From NCBI RefSeq assembly GCF_000002075.1, contig NW_004797350.1, positions 1,483,107-1,547,106 on the forward strand: DNA of 64,000 nt. The letters are read 5' to 3'. The notes below the pieces were generated by a model. It made no database searches and was not told the DNA's origin. It saw only the letters and a program-made list of their open reading frames with translations. This stretch comes from Aplysia californica. Its lineage: Eukaryota; Mollusca; Gastropoda; Aplysiida; Aplysiidae. Positions 1 to 13,000 of the stretch are shown one piece after another. The number at the start of each line of letters is the position of its first letter. The first letter of the stretch is position 1. Both the position numbers and the translations under genes were made by a program.

Positions 1-238
1 TCTCTCTCTCTCTCCCTCCCTCTCTCTCTCCCTCTCTCTCTCCCTCTCTCCCTCTCTCTCTCTCTTTTTTGCTGTTGTTGTAGTTCAGGGTCCTGAACAT
101 GACGATGATGGAGGCTATGATGATAGCGATGGCTGTGAGAAAGATAATGATGTTCATGAAAATGTTGATGATGGCGAAGATGTTCATGATGTTAATGATG
201 ACGATGATGATGATGAAGACAATGATGCTCTATCTCTC

Positions 239-295
<57 letters not shown>

Positions 296-317
296 CTCTC
301 TCTCCCTCTCCCTCTCC
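1..317. repeat. CT microsatellites flanking a GAT-rich tract
   Basis: Positions 1-65 and about 239-317 are CT/TC microsatellite. Between them (about 90-235) is an imperfect GAT/ATG tract. One frame of it is open and strongly acidic, but the period-3 composition explains this without coding. A pyrimidine run ending in TAG precedes it, so an acidic exon cannot be excluded, yet no donor follows. Confidence 0.8.
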
Positions 318-594
318 TTTTATTACTCATGACTTAACACTTTACAAAGTTACCTTAAACATTTCATATGTCCCTCCTTTGTTTAAACAATTAACAGCCT
401 GTAAACTTTCTGTTGGAGGGAGCTAGATCTTGCAATGGCTAGAGTACTCGCATATATTAGAATAGATAATGTGAAACGCCACCATTGATTTGGCAATTGC
501 TGACCTCTTGACTTGGCTCACACCTAAGATTTTAATATTTGAGATAACTCTTTCTTGTCCAGATCCTGGACCATTGTTTTGGTCTTTCACGTGC

Positions 595-702
595 AAACAC
601 ACAATACACACACACATACACAAACATACGCACAAACACTCACACACACAAAGACACACCCACACACAAAGACACACACACACACACACACACACACAGA
701 GA
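595..702. repeat. CA microsatellite upstream of the first readable SLC26 exon
   Basis: Imperfect (CA)n with interspersed CACAAA units. The stretch 318-799 otherwise shows nothing recognisable; it is presumably intron upstream of the exon at 800, because that exon starts in phase 0 and does not encode the N-terminus expected of the SLC26 family. Confidence 0.85.
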
Positions 703-799
703 CATAATAATATGTGTAGGGAAAAAAAAACCCCACCCAAACGACAGAAACAAAATACTATGTACATGTAGCTGAAACATTTGTATGTGATTTTCCAAG

Positions 800-2546
800 G
801 GCTTTGAAGGTGGCGTGCGACCGAAGCGCAATGCCAGGACCTGGCTCAAGGCCAAAGCCCGGAAGTGTGAGTGCTCCTGCAGCTGTCTGCGCCGCTTCCT
901 CACCCTGCACCTGCCCTTCCTGGGCATTCTCCGGGACTACAGTCTGCGCCGGGACCTGGTCGCTGACGTCATCGCCGGGCTGACCGTTGGCATCATGCAC
1001 ATACCCCAGGGTAAGATGGGCGTCTGTGTTGTTGGAATTGAGTTGTAGTTATGTTTGTTGGTATTGTTGTTGTTTCTCTGGGTAACAATAGAGTCTGTGT
1101 TGTTGGAGTTGAATTATTGTTATGTTTATTAGTATCGTTTGTCGTGATTTAGGATAATGTTAGATTTGTTTATTTTAATGTTGGATAAGATGGGAGTCTG
1201 TGCTATTGGGGCTGAGTTATTGTTATGTTTGTTTGTTTTGTTGTTTCACCTCAGGGTAACATGAGATTTGATGATTGTTAAGTTTGTTAAGTATGTTGTC
1301 ATACCTGAGGTTAAAAGCTCCTCTGGCCCTCTCTGTTAGCTCAGTTGGTATCATGCTGGACTATGAAGCCAACGACCCTGGTTAAAATCTGCAACATGGC
1401 ATTTCTGTTTAGAATTATTTTGTTGTTGTGTTTTCATGTCGCAGGGTGAATGAGACTTTTTGTATTTTTAAGAATATAGGCTATTACAGCATTTATTTAT
1501 TTGTCAGAATGCTTTGGATGCTTTATGTTCATAATGCCGACTTATGCGTTTCACTAATTTTGTTTTGCGTGTTTTGTTTTGTTCCTTGATTTACGTTGTC
1601 TGTCACTTTTAACATTTCTCTGTCTGTCTATATTCTTTTCTCTGTCTGTTCTCCCTTCTGCTGTCTTGTTGGTCTGTCAGTTTGCCCTCCAGTCTGTGTA
1701 GCTGTGGCCCGTCCATTTATCCATTGTTCTGCTCCCCGTCCCCCTCCCCCCTCTTCATATTTATTTCCTTCTTGTGCCTAATAATTTATCTCTTGTATGT
1801 ACCTCTCTTCTATTAAGAGGTCTTGTTTGTTCTTATATATGTGTCTGACAAACTACAGGAATCTATCTATTTATGTGCAAGCCAAGTTTTACTTACAAAG
1901 TTTGATTGAGCCTTAATCACACCTTTCTTTTTTCTTGGTGCTACATGTATTGAAAATTCTTTAGCAAAGATATGACACGGCCATTTCCTTTGCAGCATAT
2001 TATTACTTTTAACTGAAGGAAAACGATAAAGTAGTTTTTTTTCTAATGGTTAAATTGCAAAGAAAAGCCTATGTTTTTCTCATCTTGACAATGACAAACT
2101 TTCCATGTGTTCTTTTCTTCCCCCTTTCAGGTATGGCGTATGGTCAGTTGTCCACTCTGCCCCCAGTGTTTGGCCTCTACGTGTCATTCTTCCCCGTCAT
2201 TCTCTACTTCTTCCTCGGAACCTCCAAGCATGTGTCCATTGGTAAGAACTTTTTATAATTCTGACTGTGCACCTCGCGTAATCAGATATTGCATAAGTTG
2301 GAGTTTTTTTTACCGTAGCCAGTGAGTAAAAGTTAATCGATGTGGTTCTCTAATATGATGAAAAAACCCTGTCTTCCTGGACCACTGCTCATTTTGTACT
2401 GTTTGATGCAGATATATATGTAGATTGTGCGGAAGAGAGAAAATTTCTTTCACATCTTGAAGAGCTTCTCAAGCAAAGGATCAATTACAACAACTACAGC
2501 GACAATAACTACATCAAGAAAATTGCCTAAAAGTGGGGTCAGAGTC

Positions 2547-2594
<48 letters not shown>

Positions 2595-3656
2595 ATTGCT
2601 CACAAGGAGGAACTCTGAATGATAGGTTAAATGTGTAGAGATGGAAAAAAGCTTTGAGTAATGAAAAGAATTTGTGTTTGAAAATTATTATCCTTTTTAA
2701 GTTTTGTTTATAGACATTCACAGTTAATGTTGGTACTGCAGCCCAAACCAGTGTCTTACAAATGTGTTATGTGGTTTGGGGAGGGGGTGCTTTTGTAATG
2801 ACTTAATAGTGTTCGGTAAGTTGTTTTTAGAACGAAGTACTTCTACAAGGATTAATAAATTGCTTTCTTTTTTCTCTCCTCTCCCCCCCCCCCCCTCTTT
2901 CTTATTTTTTTAGGGACATTTGCAGTGGTGTCACTTATGGTAGGGTCAGCTGTAGACAAGGGCATGAAGGATCTTGGTTTGACCCCGATAAGTCACAACG
3001 TGACCGTCACAGAGGGGAATGAGACAAGCTTTCTCATCACGGACAACTCAGAGGAGATCCTGGATGCAAAGCTGAAGCTGGCCATGGCTGTCACGTTCGC
3101 TGTCGGTGTCCTGCAGGTAGGTGGGGGGGGGGGTATGACTTGCCTATGATAAGGTGGGGGGGGGGGGAGTTTTTAAACTCTGAATAAACTTACTTACCTA
3201 CTTACTGACTTACTTGTACAAATGTTTTTATAGTGAAAAACAGTGTAGAACAATGACGACAAAAATTGATGTCTAATTCATCGTCGTCCCGCAGTTGCTA
3301 CTGGGTTTGCTGCAGCTGGGCTTCCTGACGGTATACCTGTCCGACCCGCTGATCAGCGGCTTCACGACGGGCGCCGCCTGCCACGTGTTCACCAGCCAGA
3401 TCAAGCACATCTTTGGCATCTCCATGGGACGCTACAGCGGAGCCTTCAAGCTGATATTTGTGAGTCAAACACTCTCTGGTTTGTCGTATTGGTGTGTGTG
3501 GGTGTGTTTGTGTGTGTATGTGTGTGGGTGCGTGTGTGGGTGTGTGTATGTGTGTGGGTGCATGTGTGGGTGTGTGTATGTGTGTGTGGGGATGCTCACT
3601 CGTATGTGTTAGTGTATGTGTGCATGCATGTGCAGGTGTGTGTGTGTGTGTGTGTT

Positions 3657-3689
<33 letters not shown>

Positions 3690-4044
3690 TAGTGCGTGAA
3701 ACCCTTCATTTAGCAAGTATGTCTCTACCAACTCGTACACAGTTGCCTGTCGTGTATTTTGTGTGTTTGGTCAAAGCCCAACTCCTTAATGGTCTAAATT
3801 GTATCATTGGGGGCCTGAAAACACATACATTAGAATCTTATTTTGACTCAAGCAAACAAATATCTCCCTTTTCCTCCCTCAGTCTTACAGAGATATCTTC
3901 AAGAACCTGCCGGACACGAATGCTGTGACATTCATCGCCTCATTGGTCTGCATGGTGCTGCTGTTTGTGACTAAGGAGTACATCAACAACAACCCCAAGA
4001 TCAAACCCAAGCTGAAGATGCCTGTGCCTGTGGAACTCATTGTG
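800..4044 (+). CDS. SLC26 exons a-e: first half of the membrane core
   Basis: Five exons. The first encodes a Lys/Arg/Cys-rich juxtamembrane stretch, then [20 protein letters not shown], leading into TM1. The second supplies [18 protein letters not shown] and TM2. The third begins [11 protein letters not shown] (TM3, part of the anion site in solved SLC26 structures) and then carries two N-glycosylation sequons, N-V-T and N-E-T, in the extracellular loop where vertebrate SLC26A6 is glycosylated. The fourth and fifth (3295-3459, 3883-4044) encode [20 protein letters not shown] and the next helices. Donor of the third exon is followed within 6 nt by an 11-base G tract. Confidence 0.92.
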
Positions 4045-7000
4045 GTCAGTTCAGCACAGCCCGCAATGACAATTAGAATACTGTTGGAATACATTAGAGT
4101 ACTATTGTCTCTGTAGTTTAACACTTACAATACCGCAGGCTCATACTGTGAAAAATCCTCTAGTACCCTCACCAGTTTACTTTATAGGGTTGCCAGTTTC
4201 CGGCTTTTGCGGCCGAGATAATTTTTCCTGCCTGGTCAGCAAATTGTAACCGGACACTGGCTAGGCCTGAAGGAAGACCAGAACGGGTTGTTGAACTCTT
4301 GTGCATTTCCGGTTGGGGCTGGGCATTATTAGTTTTTTTAAAAACCCAAATACATAGGTACCTATTATTTTAAAAATTGAATAAACAAAACAAAACGAGT
4401 CAGAAACGAGGTACCTAGTATTGAAACAGGTACCTAGTTCAAAACTCAGTACCTAGTGGGTACAACCATTGCGTTCCACCTTCAAACTGCTTTCAGCAGA
4501 TGGAAAAACAAAGGCAACAAAAAGGAAAAATGGAAGAAACCGTCTCCAACCATTTCTGCTCTAACAGACTTCCTAAGAAAATAAATACTCTCACAGTTAA
4601 GAAAGATGGAGGGGTGCAAACTGGCTGGCACCTCCTCCGAGAGGAGAGAGAAATTTCTTTACAGCAAGACCTTCCCCCATCCATTGGACAGGATGACTGC
4701 CAGGGTCCCTGGAATCCCCCGGAAATTTGAAAAAAATCGCTGAGACCCGGGAATGCCCTGAGATTTTGAGGAAATCTGTAAATTGCCCCGGGAAAGACCC
4801 GGGCAAGTACATAAAAGTTCTCGAACATTTGAAAACCAAATCGGATTTACGCACTTCAATATGCTTTTATTCGTGAGTTCTATTTCTTTAATATTTAGGG
4901 TTTTTTTATAGGCCTGGGCCTATGTATTAAAAGTTTTGGCACATGCTAATATCTTATCGGTTTTTAATTAAATGCTCCGCACCGCACATAGAATTTTATA
5001 CAGCAAAATTTTCAGACATTTTTGTCAGAGCCTGCTTGCGACCCTGTATTTTAGTATGCGGAAGGCGTGGTAGAATCTTTTGAAATTAAAAAAGCCTTGG
5101 CAGCTCAAGAAACATACTTTAAAAAATTCATAGAGGTTCATCAACCATTCAGCTATCATATAATATTATAGTGACTTCCTTTGGTATTTTCTTCGGTGTA
5201 GTGCCTCCATTCTTTATTTAATTGTGTTTAGTGTGCCTGCTTGCGTGGGCGACTAAAGGCACCAGCGGTAGTGAGAGCATCCTGAGGCCTAGCGGTACTG
5301 TAAGTGTTAAACTTAAACATGTTTCTTTTTTCTCTCAGAGCCACTCAGAACTTTGCCAATCAAATGACTTTCCCGCAAATGTTTGATTCATAAAAATTGT
5401 GAGATAATGAGTGTGTATGTTTTTTTGACAATAGATGGCACCCTCAAGCAGTTTCTCACTTTTGTGGAATCAGTGTTAAACTAAAATATTCAACTGTAGG
5501 GGGCAAGCTGAAATGTTGCCTTTTAGATGCGCTCTTTATCCATTTCAAATCTTTTATTTTTGTTGAAAGTGGCCTGTATCTAGTACCAAGCCAAACCAAA
5601 TCATTGATTGAGAGTTATGACATGTGCATCCATGGTCAGTTTACTCAGTGTTTCTGTGTATTGTTTGGGTTTCATGCTCCCAAAACACCATACATTTAGT
5701 TGAGAGAGTCTGAATGGGCTTCTTGGTTTTTTTAAGTCCTCTTGGTAATGTGTTTTTCTGTCTGTCCTGCTCGTCATCAGGGAAACCAGTCATATATATT
5801 TGGAATTACTTTTTCCGTGTCTTGTAGTAAGAAATTAAACTTTCATAAAAATGGGATTTATTTGTGAATCTAGTTCTTCAAAAGGACTACTAAACATTTT
5901 CTCATGTGTGTGATCTCCAGGTGGTATTAGGCACTGTCATCTCTCACTTTGTGAAGCTTGAGGAGACCTATGAGGTGAAGATTGTGGGCGATATTCCAGT
6001 CGGGTGAGTCACTTGTTTTATCTGTGCTTTTACAGCATATGGAATGTCTCAAATTTGCATCGTTATTTTGAGAGCTGTGCTATCAAGTGTTTTTCTGTCC
6101 TCTGGCTGAAATGTATCCATCTCTCAATGTTTGCAAAGACTGATATTATCAGGAATAACAATTTAAGCAAAGAACGGAAAGTTTTCGTGATGACACAATA
6201 GTATTTATCATGTGCTTGATTATTGAGTGACTTTATGGCACTATAAGAGTTCTGCAGCAGTCTGAATGTGCTCATCGCCACTTGCTCTTTCTCTGCAATG
6301 TCCATGTCAAACTGTGCTCTGTGCTGGCTCTTTCTAGCATATAGTGCAACTGTTTGAATATGAACATCCGCTTAGTTAATGTGAAAAACTAACTTTGGAA
6401 AAGCATATGTTGCTTTTGTGGAGTGTGAGCTTAAGGGGAAATTCGTCTTTTCATATTAAAAAAAGGCAAAACAAAGTTAATGACTGTCCTTAGATTGTTT
6501 TGTGAGGCATTTGAAAAATCGAGCACTTACAGGCCAGTTGTGAATGAAGTCAACTGTCATTTTATAAGATTTTTTACTGGCTTTTCTGGCGAGTTGTCAG
6601 TAGCGTGAAACAAGGGGGAAAGATGTCACGACCACCCTACTTATATAGATAGGATAACAAAAACTGGCAAACCGTTCTTGGAATTATTGTGTGATAAAAT
6701 GTCTCAAAGGACTACTTTAAGGACAAAGATATAGTGACTGAAGATTTTTTATTGATGTCGTTCTTTTACTTTGTTGTTCCAGCATTCCAGAGCCAAATCT
6801 CAAAGCTTTTGCCTTCCTGTCAAGGGTGGTCTCAGATGCTATTGCCATCGCAATCGTGGCGTTTGCAATATCTGTGTCCATGGCCAAGATATTTGCTAAG
6901 AAACATGAGTATGAAGTGGACTCAAACCAGGTAAATTTAATAGACTTACTGAAGTAGTGAGCATGAAACAAAATTGTGATTGGTAGGCACCCTACTGGAT

Positions 7001-10000
7001 TATTTAAAAGTGCTTATGGAAGTTTTTCCTCTCTGCCAGTGAAAACAATACATCAAAATGCTGTTTGTCAGAACATGATGAAAGTTTACTTTAAATGCAT
7101 CTGATAATCTTAGCTTGCAATGTTTGCTTCTTTTTACTGTGTTTAAGTTAATTCTTTTTTTAAATAGTCCAATTCTGTTCAAGTTTTCGTTTGTCCAAGT
7201 ATTACTTACCTTTAGTCTTCTCCAAACTGTACTCACCCCACCATGAACCTGTCAGAATTCTTTTAAAAAGGAAATGAAAAATGTTTGTCCTGGTTCTGAA
7301 GTGGATGGATGGACATACCCATCCACTCACACAGGTGGTCAGACGTGCCAAAATACATATTTATATAAATTCAATATAGGCTACATTGCACTCTCCCAGT
7401 TCTTGCTGAAATTCAAAAATGGAAACAACAGGTTTCGATTAGATTGTAAATGCACCATTTTGCTTAGCCATTTTTTTCATTTGTTTTGGTTCTTTCCTCT
7501 ATTTCCACAGGAGCTCCTTGCATACGGCCTGTGCAACATCTTCTCCTCGTTCTTCTCCTCCTTCGTGTCTGCTGTGTCGCTATCCCGTAGTCTGGTCCAG
7601 GAAAACGTCGGAGGGAGAACACAGGTCAGAACTCCCCAAAGGGACTTTAAAAAGCTGATAGTATAAAATTTCCTATGCCAGAGCTCAAGAAGCCTTTTTG
7701 TGTTACACTCTCTTCTTATGTGAGATTAGAAATGGTGGGATGTTTCCAAAAATGCAGCAAGAGGTACGGAGAACATTTGTGTTCAGCCCCCAGCTTTCAT
7801 TCTGGAGGTGCCCTATTTGTTTTTAGTTCTTGCGAAATTTGTAGGACCCTCTTCATTATGTTTAACAAGCGTTATGTGACCCTGTGAAGTGAAAGATGTA
7901 TAATGCAAGAGTAACTGTGATGGTGGGTGTTTTACAAGGCCGGAAAGTGATGCTCTGATCTCTGCCCTATATCTGTGTCTGTAGATACAGGTGACTGGTC
8001 TGTAGCTCAGTAAAAGTAAACTTGGAGCTGACTTGACTTACTATTCAGATCCAGTCGCATGTTGGTCACAGTGGGATTAGTACTGTGTCTTACAGGAACA
8101 GGAAACTGCAGGCTGTGTTTGTTGATGTGTGAAAAATCATGGGGTGGGGAAATACTTCACTTTTACCCTCTGTCCTATATACCTGTGTCTGTATGTGCAG
8201 GTGACTGGTCTGGTGTCCAGTGCCCTGCTCCTGGTGGTGCTGCTGGTGGTGGGGCCGTACTTCAAGACACTGCCTAATGTGAGTTCTCAGCTTTACAGAA
8301 GAGTGTTGGTGTGTGTGGCGGGGGTTGTGATCTGATGTTACTTTCAGATGTGTGTGAGGGTGTGTATTGATTTTTATGTGTTTGTGATTGCAGCAAGGGG
8401 TGGGGTGATTTTTTTTTTAAAGTGGGGGGGGGGGGGGTGTTTTTGTAGGGGTTTACTGTGACAGTGAATGTTAGGGTGTGTGAGTTTGTGTGTGTGTGTG
8501 TGTTGGTATGGCTGTGTATTGGTGTTGATGTGTATACATACAGGTGTGGTTGGTTTTTTTGTGTGCATATACATTATGTAGATGCATGTGTTTATGTGTG
8601 TGTTCTTGTTAATTGAGCAGTTTATTTGTACTTGATTTCCTCTTGTTTGTGTTACATGAAGTCCAAAAAGGTGTGTGGTTAGCAGGTGCTCTAGTGTGGT
8701 TTACTGCTTTCCTATCAAACATATATCATCCTTATCTCCCTCCCTTTTTTGTGTGTTTTTCTCTCTTGTAACACCTCTTATCATGTTGCAAGTGCCATAA
8801 AACTCGCACTAAAACTAAAGTCTCCGAGGTCTTCATCACTCCTGCACCGTGAACATTTTGCTGGTTTTGTCTTCAGTGTATCCTGGCGTCCATCATCCTG
8901 GTGGCCCTCAAGGGAATGTTCAAGCAGTTTGCTGAGCTGAAGAGGCTGTGGAACATTTCCGTCATTGACTTTGTGAGTGGGGTTTTGATGAATAGTTTGT
9001 GGCATTTGGGATCTGTTTTGGGAAAATTGTTTGAAATGTTTAATGGGCCTCAATATAGAAGGATGATGTTATGGCTTTTCTGACTATAAGTCTTTGAAAG
9101 CATTGCTCTCTAGCTTTGTATTTTAGTAGAACAATGGGTTTTTTCTTTAATTTTCTCAAAAGAAGGCAATATGTTTATCTACTTCAAATATTTTATGTTG
9201 AAATAACCTAAAAAGAATGGGAAAACAGTTGAGTTTAATTTTCTTGTTCCCCCAGTGACTAAAAAAAATGTCAGTTTGACTATAATTATAATATTATTGT
9301 GTCAGGGAGTGTTCAAAAGCAAGGGAAGCTACTTACATGCTTTTAAATAATTGGGATAAGATATGCAGTTGGTTCCCTTGATCTTCTTATGATGCGGTTG
9401 TTAAAAAAGCTAACTCTGCCAATCCTTAAGTTCAGTGGAAGCTTGAGCTTTCATTTGTCCTGCTGGATTTTAAGACCTATTATGATGTATTTAGTTAAAT
9501 CAGTGCCTACATCGCTCTTTGTTTGTTTTTTTCCTTTTATATTGCTCTATAATCTGAGCGACATCTCTTTCTACAGGCGGTGTGGCTGGTGACATTTTCT
9601 GCAACGGTCTTATTGGACGTGGATCTGGGTCTGCTGGTGGGCGTGGTCTTTGCTCTTCTGACGGTCATCATGAGGTCACAGAGGTCAGTGTATGCCTCTT
9701 TTGTCATTGAGGAAGAGATTTGCGTGTCTTCAGATTTGATTGAGTTTGGATCCGGAACAGACTGGCGTTTTGCTGCTTAATGATTTCTCATTTAATAATT
9801 ACCATTCCTATCTGTTATTCTATTAACTACTAGTCTTCGTTGCTTATTGTCTGGAGTTAGGATTTGAACCTGATTGAGGTTTTGCTGCCAAGTGTTTTGT
9901 GGTGCAGTTAAATTTTTGGTTTTAGTGTGTTAGTAAGTGCTGATATGTTTTGTTTTTACAGCTGTCCTTTCATGTATATATAATTAATGTATGGTTGTGA

Positions 10001-13000
10001 AAGTTCTTCTTTATGTGGTTAAACTGGTTTTTCTTGTTTCTGTGAAATATTTTCTCTTGTGTGAATGGCTCAATGTGATTGGTGTAAAGCGTTCAGAGCT
10101 TATACTAGTATGGGATAGAGTTCTATATAAATGCAATCCATTATTATTATTATTATTACCTCTCTGTTCCAAGGCTCATGGGCATTTACTGGGTACCCTG
10201 TTAGCTCTGCTGGTACAATGCTGAACTACGACGTAGATGCCTGAAAAATATCATTCTTGTATCTGGGATGTCCGTGTTTCTGTAACTGACTGTTTTTACT
10301 GGGTTGGGTAGTTGGCCCTCCGCAAACTGGCACTTTTCAGGCAACCAGATCTATGCACCTTTAGTCGCCTCTTACATTTTGGATGATGTTTTGGATGTTT
10401 TCCAAGCTCCCCTCCCTCTTGGCTCTGAGATGGACATTAAATCAGAGGTCTCACCTCTTAAATACATTTTTCATTGTCACACAGTTGAAAAATGCGTTTA
10501 TTCCTTGCCTTACCGTAATGACTTCTCTGACTGACCTGTTCTTTCCACTAAACCCATTTCAGCATGGTTCTTAGGGGACAGGTACTGTGTCAAAGAAAGA
10601 TAATCAAATACCCTTGGTAAGATATTTCCATTTCTACCATCATGAAAGTGTGATTTTTATCTTTCATAAAGCCGAAAAGTTCTTCACCATAGTGCAAAGA
10701 ATAGAATTGAACCCAGTCTCTCACTTAAGAGTTTGAAACAGGAATAATTTCTTTTGTGGGTGTGGCTGTCTTCTGGTACCCTGTGCCTCAGGCTGCTTTG
10801 TTTGGCCCAAAAGAATATTGGCAACAAGAAGAGCAGCATCAACAAAATTGACACAGTAACACCACCAATGACAGTCTACGTCACAACAACAGGATCAACG
10901 ACTACCACAACAACATTATTCTACACTGCAACAACAACATCAACAGCAATAGCAACTGCATGATGTCTTCAACAACAGCCACAACATCAGCAGGGAGGCG
11001 GTGGCCCTGGCGAAGAGTACGCTCTTCGGGGTTCCAAACATTTCGAACGGATAGGCCACCACATACACATCAGCAGCAAAATAGAAAATAACAACAACAA
11101 CAAAAACTTACTTCCTTTTTAACAACAGATCTGGACCAGCAGAGGAATGTATGAATGTTAGAACTAATAGACAGGGGCAATAAATATACATTTCTTTTTC
11201 TTTTCAGACCATATTCCTGCCTGTTGGGGCAAGTTCCAGGAACAGATATTTATAAAGACATCAGCGTTTACAAAGCCGTAAGTTTTCATGTACTTCTCTT
11301 GTTCTTGACATGTATATGCATGGCCTGAGTGTTTTAGTGAGCATTTTTGTTCAATAACATGTATTTTTCAAATGCTTAATGAAAGATTTTTATTTTCTGT
11401 TATGTAACTATCTGAATTATCACTCTCACCTATATGTTGTCATATGAATGCTATACATCCATATTTAACATGATGACTTGACTTAACATATGCCATATGG
11501 CACAAAGTCTACACTTTCATTCAATAACTTTGCTGTCTGATATTTTATCAACTTTTAAACGCGCTGAAGAGTTGTTCATGTAGGGAAAGTTGTTCAACAC
11601 AACACAGTATTTCGCATTGCAATTAGTTATTGATGCTTTTTATGCATGAAAGATTTGAAGTTCAGTCATGTTTTACTGCTATTTTCAATGGGGGGGTGTA
11701 AGTCCTGTGGCTTTTTCTTTTTCTTGCGAGTGGTTGATGGGTGCTATAGTATGGTTTGCTCCTTCTTTCTTTTTTTTCCTCTATCTTCCTCTTCTTTTTG
11801 TTTTCTGGTTACTCTTGAGTAACACCTCAAATCTTCAGCACTTACACCTAATTGTGTTGTAAGTGCCTTAATACTGTTACTAAAACTAAAACATAATTTT
11901 TTTCTTCTAGGCGGAGGAGACTCCAAACGTCAAAATCTTCCGCTTTGACTCTGCTCTTTTCTTCGCCAACTCGGAGTTCTTTAAGAGCTCCCTGTACAAA
12001 CTGGCTGTGGATCCAAATGACCTAAAGAGAAAGCAGAGAAAACTGAACAAGAAGAAGAAGAAAGAGGAAAAAGAGTTGCTGAATATCACTGTGGTAAGTG
12101 GAATTTTCTGTGTTGTGTCTATATTGTTTGTTGTTTTTATTATGACTTTGTATTGTATTGTATTTGCATCAGTATGTTTGTGGGTGCTATACCGGTACGT
12201 TATATGAAGGAAGGCACACTGTCCTTATTAAGAACTTTTCCTCATTTCACCTGATGGTAAGAATAAGAGTCTACTTGAGTCCTCCATTCGAAACTCACTT
12301 TGACCTACTATGCACATCCGTTGTTCTATTGGGTCTCATGTGGGTTGCAGTGATGTCATGTGCAAAAAGCTCTTTTAACTTATTTTAAGAGAGGGGGACT
12401 TTAGTAGACTTATATCGTTCAGTGAACCAACTTGCAATTGGCAATTTGTGGAAAGGAATAAATATATTATAGATGTGAATGGTTGGGGTGAGCCCCCAAC
12501 ATCCTGCAACGCTGTATATCCTGTCATGGTAAGGATGGCCAATGGAGTTTTTACGATGTTACGGGACACTTTTATCAGAGAGAATGAATTATGTTTTTAA
12601 ACTTCATTTTGTGTGTTGCAATATATGTATGTCTAAATTATGACAGCAAAGAAAGGGGACCTACAAGTTGTATTTTGATGGGGGCACAAAATATACAATC
12701 AGTCAGTCAAAAACAGTCATGTATGTAAAAATCAGTTGCGCTGCAGTTTGAAGAGCGAGCAGTCGACAGCCCCTGAGATCTAACAGGGGAATGCAAAGCC
12801 GAATAAGAAGAATCATAAATAATCTTAATTGTGTCAAACAGGGTGTAAAATGTGAGGCATCATGATGAAATCAGGTTCTCGTCAAAATAGTGAAATCGAC
12901 GAAATAAGCATTTTTCTACCATTTATCAATTTTTATCGAATTTTTGTTTTTTAGCTCAACACCTTTTAGATCAATTTAAATGCACGTTTATATATGAATT

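Noticed and set aside
99-332. Met-rich or Asp-rich frame in the GAT tract as an SLC26 exon
   Set aside because: Period-3 repeat with no donor and no resemblance to SLC26 N-termini.
3490-3690. Val/Cys-rich coding sequence
   Set aside because: GT microsatellite after the donor at 3460.
5770-5800. Hammerhead ribozyme (CTGATGA on the minus strand)
   Set aside because: The following bases do not form stem II and the GAAA core is misplaced.
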